Assembly: GCF_021183825.1 (NCBI RefSeq)
Contig: NZ_CP089211.1
Span: forward strand, 3,459,501-3,523,500
Reading direction: 5' to 3'
DNA length: 64,000 nucleotides
Source of the DNA: Sinomicrobium kalidii
GTDB lineage: Bacteria > Bacteroidota > Bacteroidia > Flavobacteriales > Flavobacteriaceae
Shown: one piece after another, positions 53,046 through 61,565 of the stretch
Position numbering within the stretch: position 1 is the stretch's first letter
Layout of the letters: each line of letters begins with the position of its first letter
Program-made: the position numbers and the translations under genes
The notes under the pieces: generated by a model
The model's input: the letters and a program-made list of their open reading frames with translations, nothing else
Database searches by the model: none
Told to the model about the DNA's origin: nothing

Positions 53046-55316
53046 ATGGAACAAGTGTATATGGTAATGCTGATAGCCCTGGCGCTGTTGGCAATAACAG
53101 ATTTGGTTGTAGGGGTCAGCAATGATGCGGTTAATTTTTTAAACTCAGCCATAGGTTCTAAAGCGGTTCCGCTTAAAACCATTATGATTGTTGCCAGTGC
53201 GGGGATAGCATTCGGGGCATTGTTTTCCAGCGGGATGATGGAAATAGCACGTAGCGGTATCTTTGTACCCAGCATGTTTACGTTCAATGAGGTCATGATC
53301 ATTTTTATGGCGGTGATGATCTCTGACATATTACTGCTGGATGTGTTCAACTCCATAGGGTTGCCCACTTCCACCACGGTGTCCATAGTTTTCGAACTTC
53401 TCGGCGCGGCAGTATGTCTTGCCATCTACAAGATCCTGGTACAGAGTGGCGATATAGCTGCTCTTGGTGATTATATCAATTCCGCCAAGGCAACACAGAT
53501 TATTGTAAGCATATTATTGTCGGTGGCCTTGTCATTTACCATCGGGGCCCTGATACAGTATGTATCGAGACTGTTTTTTACTTTCCACTTTGAAAAAAGG
53601 GTGAAATATATAGGGGCTATTTTCGGCGGACTTGCCATTACGGCCATCACATTTTTTATACTCATCAAAGGATTAAAGAGTGTCTCTTTTGTCTCTGCCG
53701 AAGATTACGCCTGGATAAAAAGTCACCAGCTTATTATCATCGGTGTAAGCTTTGTTTTCTGGACCGGGCTTGCACAACTGCTGATGAGCGTCTTTAAGGT
53801 GAACATTCTTAAACTGATCATTATCATAGGTACGTTTGCCCTGGCCATGGCCTTTGCAGGAAATGACCTGGTAAACTTTATCGGGGTGCCGATAGCGGCA
53901 TATCAGTCTTACGGATTTTTTGTGGACTCCGGTATGCCGGCCGATTCATACATGATGGGGGAACTGGCGAGCAACGAGATCGTAGCGCCGTTCTATTTTC
54001 TGCTGTTTGCCGGGATTGTAATGGTCATTACCCTCTGGACATCCAAAAAAGCACGTAGTGTTGTGGCTACCGGGGTAGATCTTTCCAGGCAGGGAGACGG
54101 TGCAGAGAAATTTTCCCCGAATGCACTGTCCAGGTTTATCGTCAGGATGTCGGTGTATGCCGGTATCGGGATTAATTATTTCCTTCCCAAGTCGGTACAG
54201 TTAAAGATCGACAAACAGTTCGAACAGCCTGCCCTGAGGCGAAAGAAGAAAGACGCACCTGCATTTGATATGGTAAGGGCTTCGGTAAACCTGATGGTGG
54301 CCAGTATTCTCATATCCATCGGTACTTCGCTGAAACTTCCGCTTTCCACTACCTATGTAACCTTTATGGTGGCTATGGGTACCTCTTTTGCCGACAGGGC
54401 ATGGGACAGGGAAAGTGCAGTCTACAGGGTGGCCGGTGTATTCAATGTTATAGGGGGATGGTTCCTTACGGCTATAGTAGCATTCATTTCTGCGGCCGTT
54501 ATTGCTTATCTTCTAAGCATAGGAGGAATTGTTTCTTTTGTAGGACTTCTCATCGTAGCTGCCGTACTTCTTTACCGAAGTGCAAGAATACATGCCAGGA
54601 AGGCCAAGGAAGAAGAAGAAAAACGGAAGCTCCGTACGGAAGACATCATTACCATACACGAAATTGTCAATGACAGCTCCCACCACATATCCAAAGTCAT
54701 CGGTAAGACCAATAAGCTGTACAGTGAAGTGGTGGACAACCTCGGGCTCCAGGAACTGAAAAAACTGAAGAAGAACAAAAAGACGCTTAGAAAACTGGAA
54801 GATGAAGTGGATGAACTGAAAGGCGAACTGTTCTATTTTATCAAATCACTGGATGAATCTTCCATCGAGGCGAGCAAGTTCTATATCCTTATGCTCGATA
54901 ACCTCCAGGATATGGTGCAGTCCATAGGTTATATCGTCAAGAACAGTTATTCGCATGTCAATAACAATCATAAAAACCTGAAGTTTAACCAGATCAGGGA
55001 CCTGAAGAGCATTGATAACGACCTTCAGGTATTGTTTGACAAGATCAAGTACACTTTCGACAAGGAATCGTTTGAAGACATTGATACGATACTGGAAGAA
55101 AAACAGGAATTGTTTGACAGGGTGTCTAACCTTATCCAGAAACAGATCGATCGTATCCGTACCACCGAGACGAGCCCGAAAAACACCAAATTGTACTTCG
55201 GACTGCTGCTGGAAACGAAAGATCTCATTACGGCCAGTATGAACCTGCTGGAACTGTTCCGCGACTTTTACCAGGATTACAAGGAAGTCAAGGAGAAAGC
55301 GTTTCCCGTTTTATAA
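53046..55316 (+). CDS. PiT-family phosphate transporter fused to a PhoU-like domain
   Basis: 756 residues. The first about 510 residues form an inorganic phosphate transporter (PiT) with about 11 helices and the two family signatures, VVGVSNDAVNFLNSAIGSKA and AFAGNDLVNFIGVPIAA. After a basic linker (ARKAKEEEEKRKLR) follows a cytosolic helical region (about 535-756) with the pattern of PhoU/DUF47 proteins, which in other bacteria are a separate gene next to pit. A fusion with this layout is common in Bacteroidota. The palindrome upstream could be its operator. Confidence 0.9.
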   Translation: MEQVYMVMLIALALLAITDLVVGVSNDAVNFLNSAIGSKAVPLKTIMIVASAGIAFGALFSSGMMEIARSGIFVPSMFTFNEVMIIFMAVMISDILLLDVFNSIGLPTSTTVSIVFELLGAAVCLAIYKILVQSGDIAALGDYINSAKATQIIVSILLSVALSFTIGALIQYVSRLFFTFHFEKRVKYIGAIFGGLAITAITFFILIKGLKSVSFVSAEDYAWIKSHQLIIIGVSFVFWTGLAQLLMSVFKVNILKLIIIIGTFALAMAFAGNDLVNFIGVPIAAYQSYGFFVDSGMPADSYMMGELASNEIVAPFYFLLFAGIVMVITLWTSKKARSVVATGVDLSRQGDGAEKFSPNALSRFIVRMSVYAGIGINYFLPKSVQLKIDKQFEQPALRRKKKDAPAFDMVRASVNLMVASILISIGTSLKLPLSTTYVTFMVAMGTSFADRAWDRESAVYRVAGVFNVIGGWFLTAIVAFISAAVIAYLLSIGGIVSFVGLLIVAAVLLYRSARIHARKAKEEEEKRKLRTEDIITIHEIVNDSSHHISKVIGKTNKLYSEVVDNLGLQELKKLKKNKKTLRKLEDEVDELKGELFYFIKSLDESSIEASKFYILMLDNLQDMVQSIGYIVKNSYSHVNNNHKNLKFNQIRDLKSIDNDLQVLFDKIKYTFDKESFEDIDTILEEKQELFDRVSNLIQKQIDRIRTTETSPKNTKLYFGLLLETKDLITASMNLLELFRDFYQDYKEVKEKAFPVL

Positions 55317-55349
55317 CAGGGAGTAAGAACAAACTTTCTGAAAAAGATA

Positions 55350-55408
55350 AATCCCAAATTTCAGGGGCCGAAAGGAGTTTTTTCCGATGGGTTTTGAAAT
55401 TTGGGATT
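55350..55408. terminator. Bidirectional terminator
   Basis: A perfect 14-bp stem, AATCCCAAATTTCA with its complement (55350-55363 and 55395-55408), 31-nt loop, flanked by A-rich sequence on the left and TTTTTTAT on the right. It lies between the convergent transporter and Nfu genes. Confidence 0.8.
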
Positions 55409-55443
55409 TTTTATACTGTAATAACGTAACGGATGCCCGGATA

Positions 55444-56349
55444 TTACCCGTTAATGGCAACAACTTCGTTTATTTTGCCGTGCATCATTTCCTTCAGCAT
55501 GGTTTCTATACCGTTTTTCAGGGTAATGGTGGAAGACGGGCATCCACTGCATGCTCCCTGTAATATCAGCTTTACGATCTTGCTGTTCTCGTCATAAGAT
55601 TCAAACAGGATGTTCCCTCCGTCACTGGCTACGGCAGGTTTTACATATTCCTCGATAATACTGATGATCTGTTTGGACGTTTCGTTCAGGTTTTCGGCCT
55701 GTTGTGTGTTGGCAATGGCATTTTTATTGGTCTTTTGTTCCTCAATGCCTTCGGTAATGATCGTTTTGCCTTCTTCAAGGTATATGCGAATGTATTCACG
55801 GAGCTCCATGGTAATGTCGTTCCATTCCGCAATGTCGTATTTGGTAATGGAAATGTAATTCTCGTCAAAGAAAACCTCTTTTACAAAGGGAAAATGGAAC
55901 AACGCCTGTGCAAGCGGCGCCTCTTTGGCCTCGTCAATGTTTTTAAACTCAAAGATGGAATCTACAAGCTTTTTATTAGCCACGAATTTCATTACCGCGG
56001 GATTCGGAGTACTTTCGGCATAGATCGTATACGGGAGTTTCTTGTCCTTTTCCGCGGTTTTGACCACCGGTTGGCCGCTGTTCAGGTAATGTTCTATCTG
56101 GTCGGCCACTTCGGTCTGAACTTCTTCCCACTCCACGATATTGTAACGCTCCACCGCCACAAAATTACCCGAGATGAACACGGTTTTTACAAAGGGCAGG
56201 TAGAAGAGCTGCTGTGCCAGGGGAGAATTCCCGGCCTCGTCAATGTTTTTAAACTCAAAGCTTTGGTGCTCGGTAAGGAACTTGTCGGCCTCGAATTTTA
56301 TGATGGACGGATTGTTGGTAGGCTTTATTTTTATAACGGTTTTTTCCAT
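55444..56349 (-). CDS. Nfu-type iron-sulfur scaffold with duplicated N domain
   Basis: 301 residues. Two Nfu_N domains in tandem (about 5-90 and 107-195) share the phrase FEFKNIDEA..APLAQ.LF..PFVK, and a C-terminal NifU domain (about 222-300) holds the cluster-binding CSGC motif (Cys267, Cys270). Most Nfu proteins have one N domain. It should carry 4Fe-4S clusters to apo-proteins. The ATG at 56349 follows a promoter element at 56367-56374. Single-gene unit. Confidence 0.92.
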   Translation of the reverse strand: MEKTVIKIKPTNNPSIIKFEADKFLTEHQSFEFKNIDEAGNSPLAQQLFYLPFVKTVFISGNFVAVERYNIVEWEEVQTEVADQIEHYLNSGQPVVKTAEKDKKLPYTIYAESTPNPAVMKFVANKKLVDSIFEFKNIDEAKEAPLAQALFHFPFVKEVFFDENYISITKYDIAEWNDITMELREYIRIYLEEGKTIITEGIEEQKTNKNAIANTQQAENLNETSKQIISIIEEYVKPAVASDGGNILFESYDENSKIVKLILQGACSGCPSSTITLKNGIETMLKEMMHGKINEVVAING

Positions 56350-56366
56350 GATTACCAATTTTTATG

Positions 56367-56374
56367 CAAAGGTA
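56367..56374 (-). promoter_or_regulatory. Promoter -7 element of the nfu gene
   Basis: Minus-strand TACCTTTG 18 bp before the ATG at 56349; exact consensus. Confidence 0.55.
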
Positions 56375-56518
56375 CGGATAAGATATGAAATACCTATACG
56401 GAACGACCTACCGGTGAAGCCCCTGCCTTAACCTGATAATGAGCCGGTTTGGCGATGGGGAAATGTACAGGGATCATAGGAACAGGGAACAAGATCAAAA
56501 CCAACAGGACAAACTTTG

Positions 56519-56526
56519 TACCTTTG
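56519..56526 (+). promoter_or_regulatory. Promoter -7 element of the gamma-carbonic anhydrase gene
   Basis: TACCTTTG about 20 bp before the start codon. It lies within the longer open frame from 56439, which is thereby rejected as a start. Confidence 0.55.
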
Positions 56527-56546
56527 AAACTTTAAAAGGAATGGCC

Positions 56547-57065
56547 ATGATTGTAAAAAAAGTTAACGGAAAAGTGCCCCGGATGGGGGAAGACTGCTTT
56601 ATTGCCGAAAATGCAGTGATTATTGGCGATGTAGAGATGGGCAACCAGTGCAGCGTATGGTTCAATGCCGTGATACGGGGCGATGTGCATTACATAAAAA
56701 TGGGGAATAAGGTCAATGTACAGGACGGGGCGGTTATTCACGCGACCTATCAAAAGTCTCCGACGAACATAGGTAATAATGTTTCCATAGGACACAATGC
56801 CATAGTGCACGGATGTACCATACAGGACAACGTACTGGTAGGTATGGGAAGCATTGTTATGGATGATTGCGTTGTGGAAAGCAACAGTATAATTGCAGCG
56901 GGTGCGGTAGTTACGAAAAATACCAGAATAGAAGCCGGGAGCATTTATGCCGGAGTGCCCGCCAAAAAGGTAAAAGACGTCAGCCAGGAACTTATTTCGG
57001 GAGAAATTGATCGCATAGCCGATAACTATGTAAAATATTCCGGCTGGTTTAAGGAAGAAGAATAG
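56547..57065 (+). CDS. Gamma-carbonic anhydrase family protein
   Basis: 172 residues of left-handed beta-helix hexapeptide repeats: IGDVEMGNQCSVWFNAVIRGD, VNVQDGAVIHATYQ, GHNAIVHGCTIQDNVLVGMGSIVMD (in parts). The three zinc-binding His are AVIHA and GHNAIVHG. The family interconverts carbon dioxide and bicarbonate or has a structural role; activity is not certain. MIVKKVNGK is the family-like start (56547); the ATG at 56541 would add two residues. Confidence 0.92.
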   Translation: MIVKKVNGKVPRMGEDCFIAENAVIIGDVEMGNQCSVWFNAVIRGDVHYIKMGNKVNVQDGAVIHATYQKSPTNIGNNVSIGHNAIVHGCTIQDNVLVGMGSIVMDDCVVESNSIIAAGAVVTKNTRIEAGSIYAGVPAKKVKDVSQELISGEIDRIADNYVKYSGWFKEEE

Positions 57066-57272
57066 GTGTTAACGTGCCGCTTTAATAATGTGCCAATGTG
57101 GTGCGTTGTAAACGGAGTATTGCAACGGGAAGTGAGGATGGCTTAAAACAGCAATCCCTTTGTGAACCTTTGCGTTTTCTTTGCGCAGCTTTGCGGAACA
57201 ATACATAACGGATACATGGCTCCGTACATTCACACGAAGCGGAAATGTCCGGGATACCAATAAACAATTTAC

Positions 57273-57280
57273 TATTTTTG
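57273..57280 (+). promoter_or_regulatory. Promoter -7 element of fabD
   Basis: TATTTTTG 22 bp upstream of the fabD ATG at 57303. No clear TTG box at the right distance. Confidence 0.5.
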
Positions 57281-57302
57281 CCCAAAACAAATACGAAATT
57301 TT

Positions 57303-58178
57303 ATGAACGCATACATATTTCCCGGTCAGGGAGCACAGTTTTCAGGAATGGGGGCCGATTTGTATGAACAGTCGGAAACCGCAAAGGAACTTTTTGAAAA
57401 AGCCAATGAAATACTGGGCTTTTCCATTACCGATATCATGTTTAACGGTTCGGCTGAAGACCTGAAGCAAACCAAGGTCACCCAGCCCGCCGTGTTTTTA
57501 CATTCGGTAATCCTCAGCAAGACCCTGGGCGATGCTTTTAAGCCGGATATGGTGGCCGGGCATTCGCTCGGAGAACTGTCGGCCCTGGTGGCTAACGGTA
57601 CCCTGAACTTCGAGGACGGTTTAACCCTCGTATCCAAACGTGCCCTGGCCATGCAAAAGGCCTGTGAGATGCAACCCAGTACTATGGCGGCGGTACTCGG
57701 ACTGGAAGACGCCGTGGTCGAGAAGGTATGTAACGAAACCGAAGGTGTGGTTGTGGCTGCCAATTATAACTGTCCCGGGCAACTGGTCATATCCGGAGAA
57801 GTAGAAGCCGTTAACAGGGCCTGCGAGGCTTTGAAGGAAGCCGGGGCGCGGAGAGCGCTGGTATTGCCCGTTGGAGGCGCGTTTCACTCCCCTTTAATGG
57901 AGCCTGCAAGAGAAGAACTGGCCGAAGCCATAGCGCAAACCGGATTTCACAAGCCTGCATGTCCCATTTACCAGAATGTGACCACCGTGGCAGTAACGGA
58001 AGCCGGGGAAATTAAAAAGAACCTGATGGCGCAGCTTACCGCTCCCGTAAAATGGACACAGAGCATACAGCAAATGATCGCAGACGGCGCCACCCTGTTT
58101 ACCGAAGTAGGTCCCGGAAAAGTACTCCAGGGACTGGTAAAAAAGATTGACAGGAGCGCAGAAGTTACATCTGCGTAA
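57303..58178 (+). CDS. fabD: Malonyl-CoA:ACP transacylase
   Basis: 291 residues. It moves malonyl from CoA to acyl carrier protein to start fatty-acid elongation. Motifs: YIFPGQGAQFSGMG at the N-terminus, the nucleophile VAGHSLGELSAL, and the catalytic His in GGAFHSPLM. Single-gene unit with a promoter element just upstream; convergent with the chromate transporter gene. Confidence 0.97.
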   Translation: MNAYIFPGQGAQFSGMGADLYEQSETAKELFEKANEILGFSITDIMFNGSAEDLKQTKVTQPAVFLHSVILSKTLGDAFKPDMVAGHSLGELSALVANGTLNFEDGLTLVSKRALAMQKACEMQPSTMAAVLGLEDAVVEKVCNETEGVVVAANYNCPGQLVISGEVEAVNRACEALKEAGARRALVLPVGGAFHSPLMEPAREELAEAIAQTGFHKPACPIYQNVTTVAVTEAGEIKKNLMAQLTAPVKWTQSIQQMIADGATLFTEVGPGKVLQGLVKKIDRSAEVTSA

Positions 58179-58202
58179 ATTGTAGCAATACAGGGAGGGG
58201 CA

Positions 58203-59339
58203 TCAGATATGGTACAGGAGATATCCCAGCAGGGCCCCTCCCAATACCAGCCACATGGCGTTTACCTTCTTTACGCCAAGGGTTATTGCAATACTGATAA
58301 GGGCAATACTCCACGTTTTCCAATCCATAAGGATCTCCTGGCCGAGACGGAAGGTGACGGCCATCATAATGCCAACGGCCCCTATGTTCACCGCATCGAG
58401 GAACCCGCGTGCCAAACGGGACTGCCTTAATTTCGGGATAATGGGGTTGAGGAGGAGCACAAAGAAAAAAGAAGGCAGGAATATCCCGGCTGTGGCTGCG
58501 ATCGCCCCCCAAAAACCATTGACCTGGTAACCGATAAAAGTTGCGGTAGACAATACCGGCCCCGGCGTAAACTGCCCTATGGCAATGGCATCCAGAAGCT
58601 CCTGTTTGGTAAGCCATTCCAGTTTTTCCACCAGTTCGCCGTCCAGGTAAGCCACTAATACATAGCCGCTGCCAAAGAGTACCGCACCTATTTTAAGGAA
58701 TACGAAGAAGAGCTTGGAGTTGGAGATCGTTTTGGCGGCTACCGATCCCGCATTTAAGAGCAGAAGGGGGAGGAAAGAAGACAGCTTGCCGTCTTTTTCC
58801 CTTTGCAACCACCCGAACCATAACATTCCGGAAAGTCCGGCGCCGAGTATGGCTGTGACTTCGTTGACACCGAGAAAGGAAACTGCGATTGTAAGGAGGC
58901 CGATAATTCCTAATTGCAGGTTTTTCAGGGCTTTTTTTCCCAGTTTGTACACCGCGCCGAGTATGATGGCAAGAACGGCAGGTTTAATGCCGTACAGAAA
59001 AGGTTCAACCGCCGGAATTTTACCGTATTCAACATAAAACCAGGCGAGAACTGCCGTAAATACTACTGCAGGGAAGATAAAACAGCCTCCGGCCACAAAA
59101 AGCCCTTTCCACCCGGCGCGTTCGTAACCGCAGTGCATGGTCATTTCGGTAGAATTGGGCCCGGGGATAAGATTGGTAGCCCCTACGAGGTCCAGGAAAT
59201 GCTGCCGGGACATCCATTGGCGTTTGCTCACCACTTCCTCCTCCATCATGGCAATATGGGCCGCAGGGCCGCCAAAAGCTATCAGGCCCAGTTTAAAAAA
59301 GAGTCGGGCAACTTCGCCAAGGCTTCCCTTTTTATCCAT
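58203..59339 (-). CDS. Chromate transporter family protein, two-domain
   Basis: 378 residues with two homologous CHR halves (about 1-180 and 205-378), each with a motif of the FGGPAAHIAMME / FGSGYVLVAYL type and a GxxxPGP segment (NLIPGPNS and GQFTPGPVL). About 10 helices. ChrA-type proteins export chromate and perhaps sulfate-like ions; substrate in this organism is unknown. Its start overlaps the DoxX gene by 8 bp, so it is the last gene of the methyltransferase-DoxX-ChrA unit. Confidence 0.92.
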   Translation of the reverse strand: MDKKGSLGEVARLFFKLGLIAFGGPAAHIAMMEEEVVSKRQWMSRQHFLDLVGATNLIPGPNSTEMTMHCGYERAGWKGLFVAGGCFIFPAVVFTAVLAWFYVEYGKIPAVEPFLYGIKPAVLAIILGAVYKLGKKALKNLQLGIIGLLTIAVSFLGVNEVTAILGAGLSGMLWFGWLQREKDGKLSSFLPLLLLNAGSVAAKTISNSKLFFVFLKIGAVLFGSGYVLVAYLDGELVEKLEWLTKQELLDAIAIGQFTPGPVLSTATFIGYQVNGFWGAIAATAGIFLPSFFFVLLLNPIIPKLRQSRLARGFLDAVNIGAVGIMMAVTFRLGQEILMDWKTWSIALISIAITLGVKKVNAMWLVLGGALLGYLLYHI

Positions 59340-59760
59340 TTTTGAGGAGGATTTTGTCTAAAGACCACTTTCCGCCGCCTTTTATAAGCAGGAAAAGGCT
59401 TCCGAGGAGCATGGCCCAGTCTGTTCTTCCGGCATGCATCATGGACCAGAACCCGTCGTTGGCTAATATGTCAAATTTTGTGGTTATTATGGCAGTTGCC
59501 ATGATTGTGATCAAGGGGAGGCTTGCCAGACGGGTAAGCAATCCTAATATAAACAGGATACCGCAGACGATTTCAAAAGCACCGACAAGACCACCCAGAA
59601 ATTCGGGATAAATAAAACCGATCTTTTCAAAACGCCCCGCACCGCGAAGGGCGGGGAACATAAATTTCTGTATACCTTCAGAGAGGAATATCACACCGGT
59701 CATTAAGCGGATGATAACCGTGGTTTTTGAGTGGTCTGTAGCTATGATTTTGCGAAACAT
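59332..59760 (-). CDS. DoxX family membrane protein
   Basis: 142 residues with four predicted helices. DoxX features are VIIRLMTGVIFLSEGIQKFMFP at the N-terminus and the FEIVCGILFILGLLTRLASLP segment. DoxX proteins are small membrane proteins often linked to redox processes such as thiosulfate:quinone oxidoreduction; the specific role here is unknown. It lies 1 bp after the methyltransferase stop and overlaps the chromate transporter start by 8 bp. Confidence 0.93.
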   Translation of the reverse strand: MFRKIIATDHSKTTVIIRLMTGVIFLSEGIQKFMFPALRGAGRFEKIGFIYPEFLGGLVGAFEIVCGILFILGLLTRLASLPLITIMATAIITTKFDILANDGFWSMMHAGRTDWAMLLGSLFLLIKGGGKWSLDKILLKNG

Positions 59761-59761
59761 G

Positions 59762-60385
59762 TCAACTCGGGTTCCTTTTTTTTCTGAAACTACAAAATAA
59801 GAAATTCTGGACAGTACCGAAAGGGGTAGTGTGGTCTTCCGTAATGCACTTTATTTTTTCAAAGCCCGCGGGGCGGAAGCAATGTTCCATGTCTTTTTCG
59901 GTATATTGCCTGATGTCCAGTCCGCTGCACTTTTCAGGGCCTTTATCAGAAAATGTACCGAGGATAAGGCGGTCTTTTACCGCGTTTTTTACAATATGTA
60001 TGTATTTTTTTTGCTGTTCCGGATGTGTAAGAAAGTGAAAAGTGGCCCGGTCGTGCCAGATATCGTAGGTTTCGGCAGGTTCGAATTCCGTAATGTCGCT
60101 GACAATCCACGTAACCTTCCGGGCCTTGTCACCAAGCCTCTTTTGTGCCTTTTCCAGTGCCTTTTCAGAGATGTCAAGTACCGAAATATCGGTATAACCT
60201 TCCGCAAGCAGAAAATCAACAAGCCTGCTGTCGCCCCCGCCAATGTCTATGATCCTGGCATCTTTGTGCGGGGCCGGTGTAACAATAAAATCAAGAGAAG
60301 TACGGGGCACGGCCTGGGTCCAGCTAACGTCTTCAGGGCCTTTGGAGGCATATACCTGTTCCCAATGGCTTTTGTTGTTCTTCAT
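59762..60385 (-). CDS. Class I SAM-dependent methyltransferase
   Basis: 207 residues. A Rossmann-fold methyltransferase with motif I IIDIGGGDSRLVDFLL, the acidic end of strand 2 in VLDISEKALEKA and WIVSDITEF; similar to thiopurine methyltransferase-like and arsenite/tellurite-resistance TehB-like enzymes. The ATG at 60385 (MKNNKSHWEQVYASKG) is the family-like start; the frame is open 16 residues more. It heads a tight unit with DoxX and the chromate transporter, which suggests a role in handling oxyanions or toxic metal species; that is inference. Confidence 0.88.
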   Translation of the reverse strand: MKNNKSHWEQVYASKGPEDVSWTQAVPRTSLDFIVTPAPHKDARIIDIGGGDSRLVDFLLAEGYTDISVLDISEKALEKAQKRLGDKARKVTWIVSDITEFEPAETYDIWHDRATFHFLTHPEQQKKYIHIVKNAVKDRLILGTFSDKGPEKCSGLDIRQYTEKDMEHCFRPAGFEKIKCITEDHTTPFGTVQNFLFCSFRKKRNPS

Positions 60386-60576
60386 ATCTTCCAGTGTTTT
60401 AAATGTTCCACAGGTTAAAGTTACAATATTCATAACGAAGCATTTTTATAAAAAAGGAGATAACCGTCATTTTTCTGTTGTAAAATATTTTGGTCTTTAA
60501 TATCTTGCACAGGTATATAAATTATGTTTGATTGGGTGTTTTATAGTTCAACCTTATCTGTTAAATTTTAGATATT

Positions 60577-60963
60577 ATGTCATTTAAAGCTATTTTAAGC
60601 GTTGGCGGTAAGAAAGTAAACATACTCAGCGCCAATTACGACCTGGCACAGGAAGTAGACGCCACGGGCCGCCCTTCATCGGTAACACGCGGAGGAAGAA
60701 TTAACCTTACCGTAGAGTCGACGGGCGATTCTTTCTTTTTTGAGTGGATGACGAACAATTTTGAGCGTAAGAACGGGACAATCACCTATATCAAACGCGA
60801 TGTAGACGCCAAACTGAAGGAAGTAAACTTCGTTGAAGGCTACCTGGTAAAGTACAGGGAAAATTTTGATGCCGTTGGCTACAAACCGCTGACGGAAACG
60901 TTCACCATTTCATGCCGCGAACTGGCATGTGGCGGCGGGGCGCACATTAACGAGTGGGTGTAA
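60577..60963 (+). CDS. tssD: Type VI secretion tube protein TssD (Hcp), lone gene
   Basis: 128 residues with the pattern of the Bacteroidota TssD family: MSFKAILSVGGKKVNILSANYDLAQEVDATGRPSS (in parts), RGGRINLTVEST, FFFEWMTNNFERKNGTI, and KPLTETFTISCREL. Hexamers stack to form the inner tube of the contractile T6SS (subtype iii in Bacteroidota). No other T6SS gene (sheath, baseplate, TssK, ClpV or VgrG) is in the window, so it is an orphan copy, which elsewhere can act as a carrier for effectors. Confidence 0.9.
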   Translation: MSFKAILSVGGKKVNILSANYDLAQEVDATGRPSSVTRGGRINLTVESTGDSFFFEWMTNNFERKNGTITYIKRDVDAKLKEVNFVEGYLVKYRENFDAVGYKPLTETFTISCRELACGGGAHINEWV

Positions 60964-61565
60964 GCGCATTTTTACAGGTTAAAACATTATCAGGAAGGTA
61001 TCTGGAAAATAATCCTTGCGTCAATCTGAAGCAAGTCCGGGGGCTTACCATAATTACCCGTAAAGGTAATGGGGCTCCGGGACGATTTTGCAACCTGGGT
61101 TGACAAGGTTTTTCAGCTACCTTCTTTGTTTTTGGTTTATTTGAAAGTGGTGGGCAGATTATGTTTAAAAGTAGTTTATAGTGTTTGGGGTATTGTTCCT
61201 GAACTTTTGTGTTTTCTCCTTTGTTTTGTGCTTTCAAACCCTCCGTCACACTAAAGTCATGCCACCTCTACTTCGATAGGCTCAGCACAGGCCTTTGTCT
61301 GAAGGGAGGAGCCTTTCTTGGTTTTGATATAGGTAGAAATAAGCTTTTGCATTCCCGGGCTGTCTTCATGTTAAAAGAAAAATAAAGAAAACCGGCCTCC
61401 TTTTCAGTTAGGGACAAAATAAATTTTCCGATAGGCTGCGGCAAAACAAATCCTGTTGTTTGATGAATTTATTTACCGAAAAAACCGAATGAAAACAGCG
61501 GAATAGGAATTGATAAAGTAAGAGTATTTTTATAATTTTATGGAAAATATAAATAATCTGCCCCC
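60964..61565. other. 602-bp intergenic region between tssD and terpene synthase
   Basis: Short frames on both strands (about 60-100 codons) read as poor protein and were rejected. The stretch CTTCGATAGGCTCAGCACAGG (61270-61290, read in parts) resembles a widespread Bacteroidota/REP-type intergenic repeat. The 13-bp word AGGCCTTTGTCTG at 61289-61301 recurs at 63422-63434, on the far side of the terpene synthase and ftsE genes. No promoter with a full consensus was seen. Confidence 0.5.

Noticed and set aside
59829..60418. Plus-strand frames opposite the methyltransferase
   Set aside because: They mirror the methyltransferase gene, whose motifs are clear on the minus strand.
61069..61254. 61-codon hydrophobic frame after tssD
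   Set aside because: Possible T6SS immunity protein by position, but composition is erratic and the opposite strand is open too; not supported.
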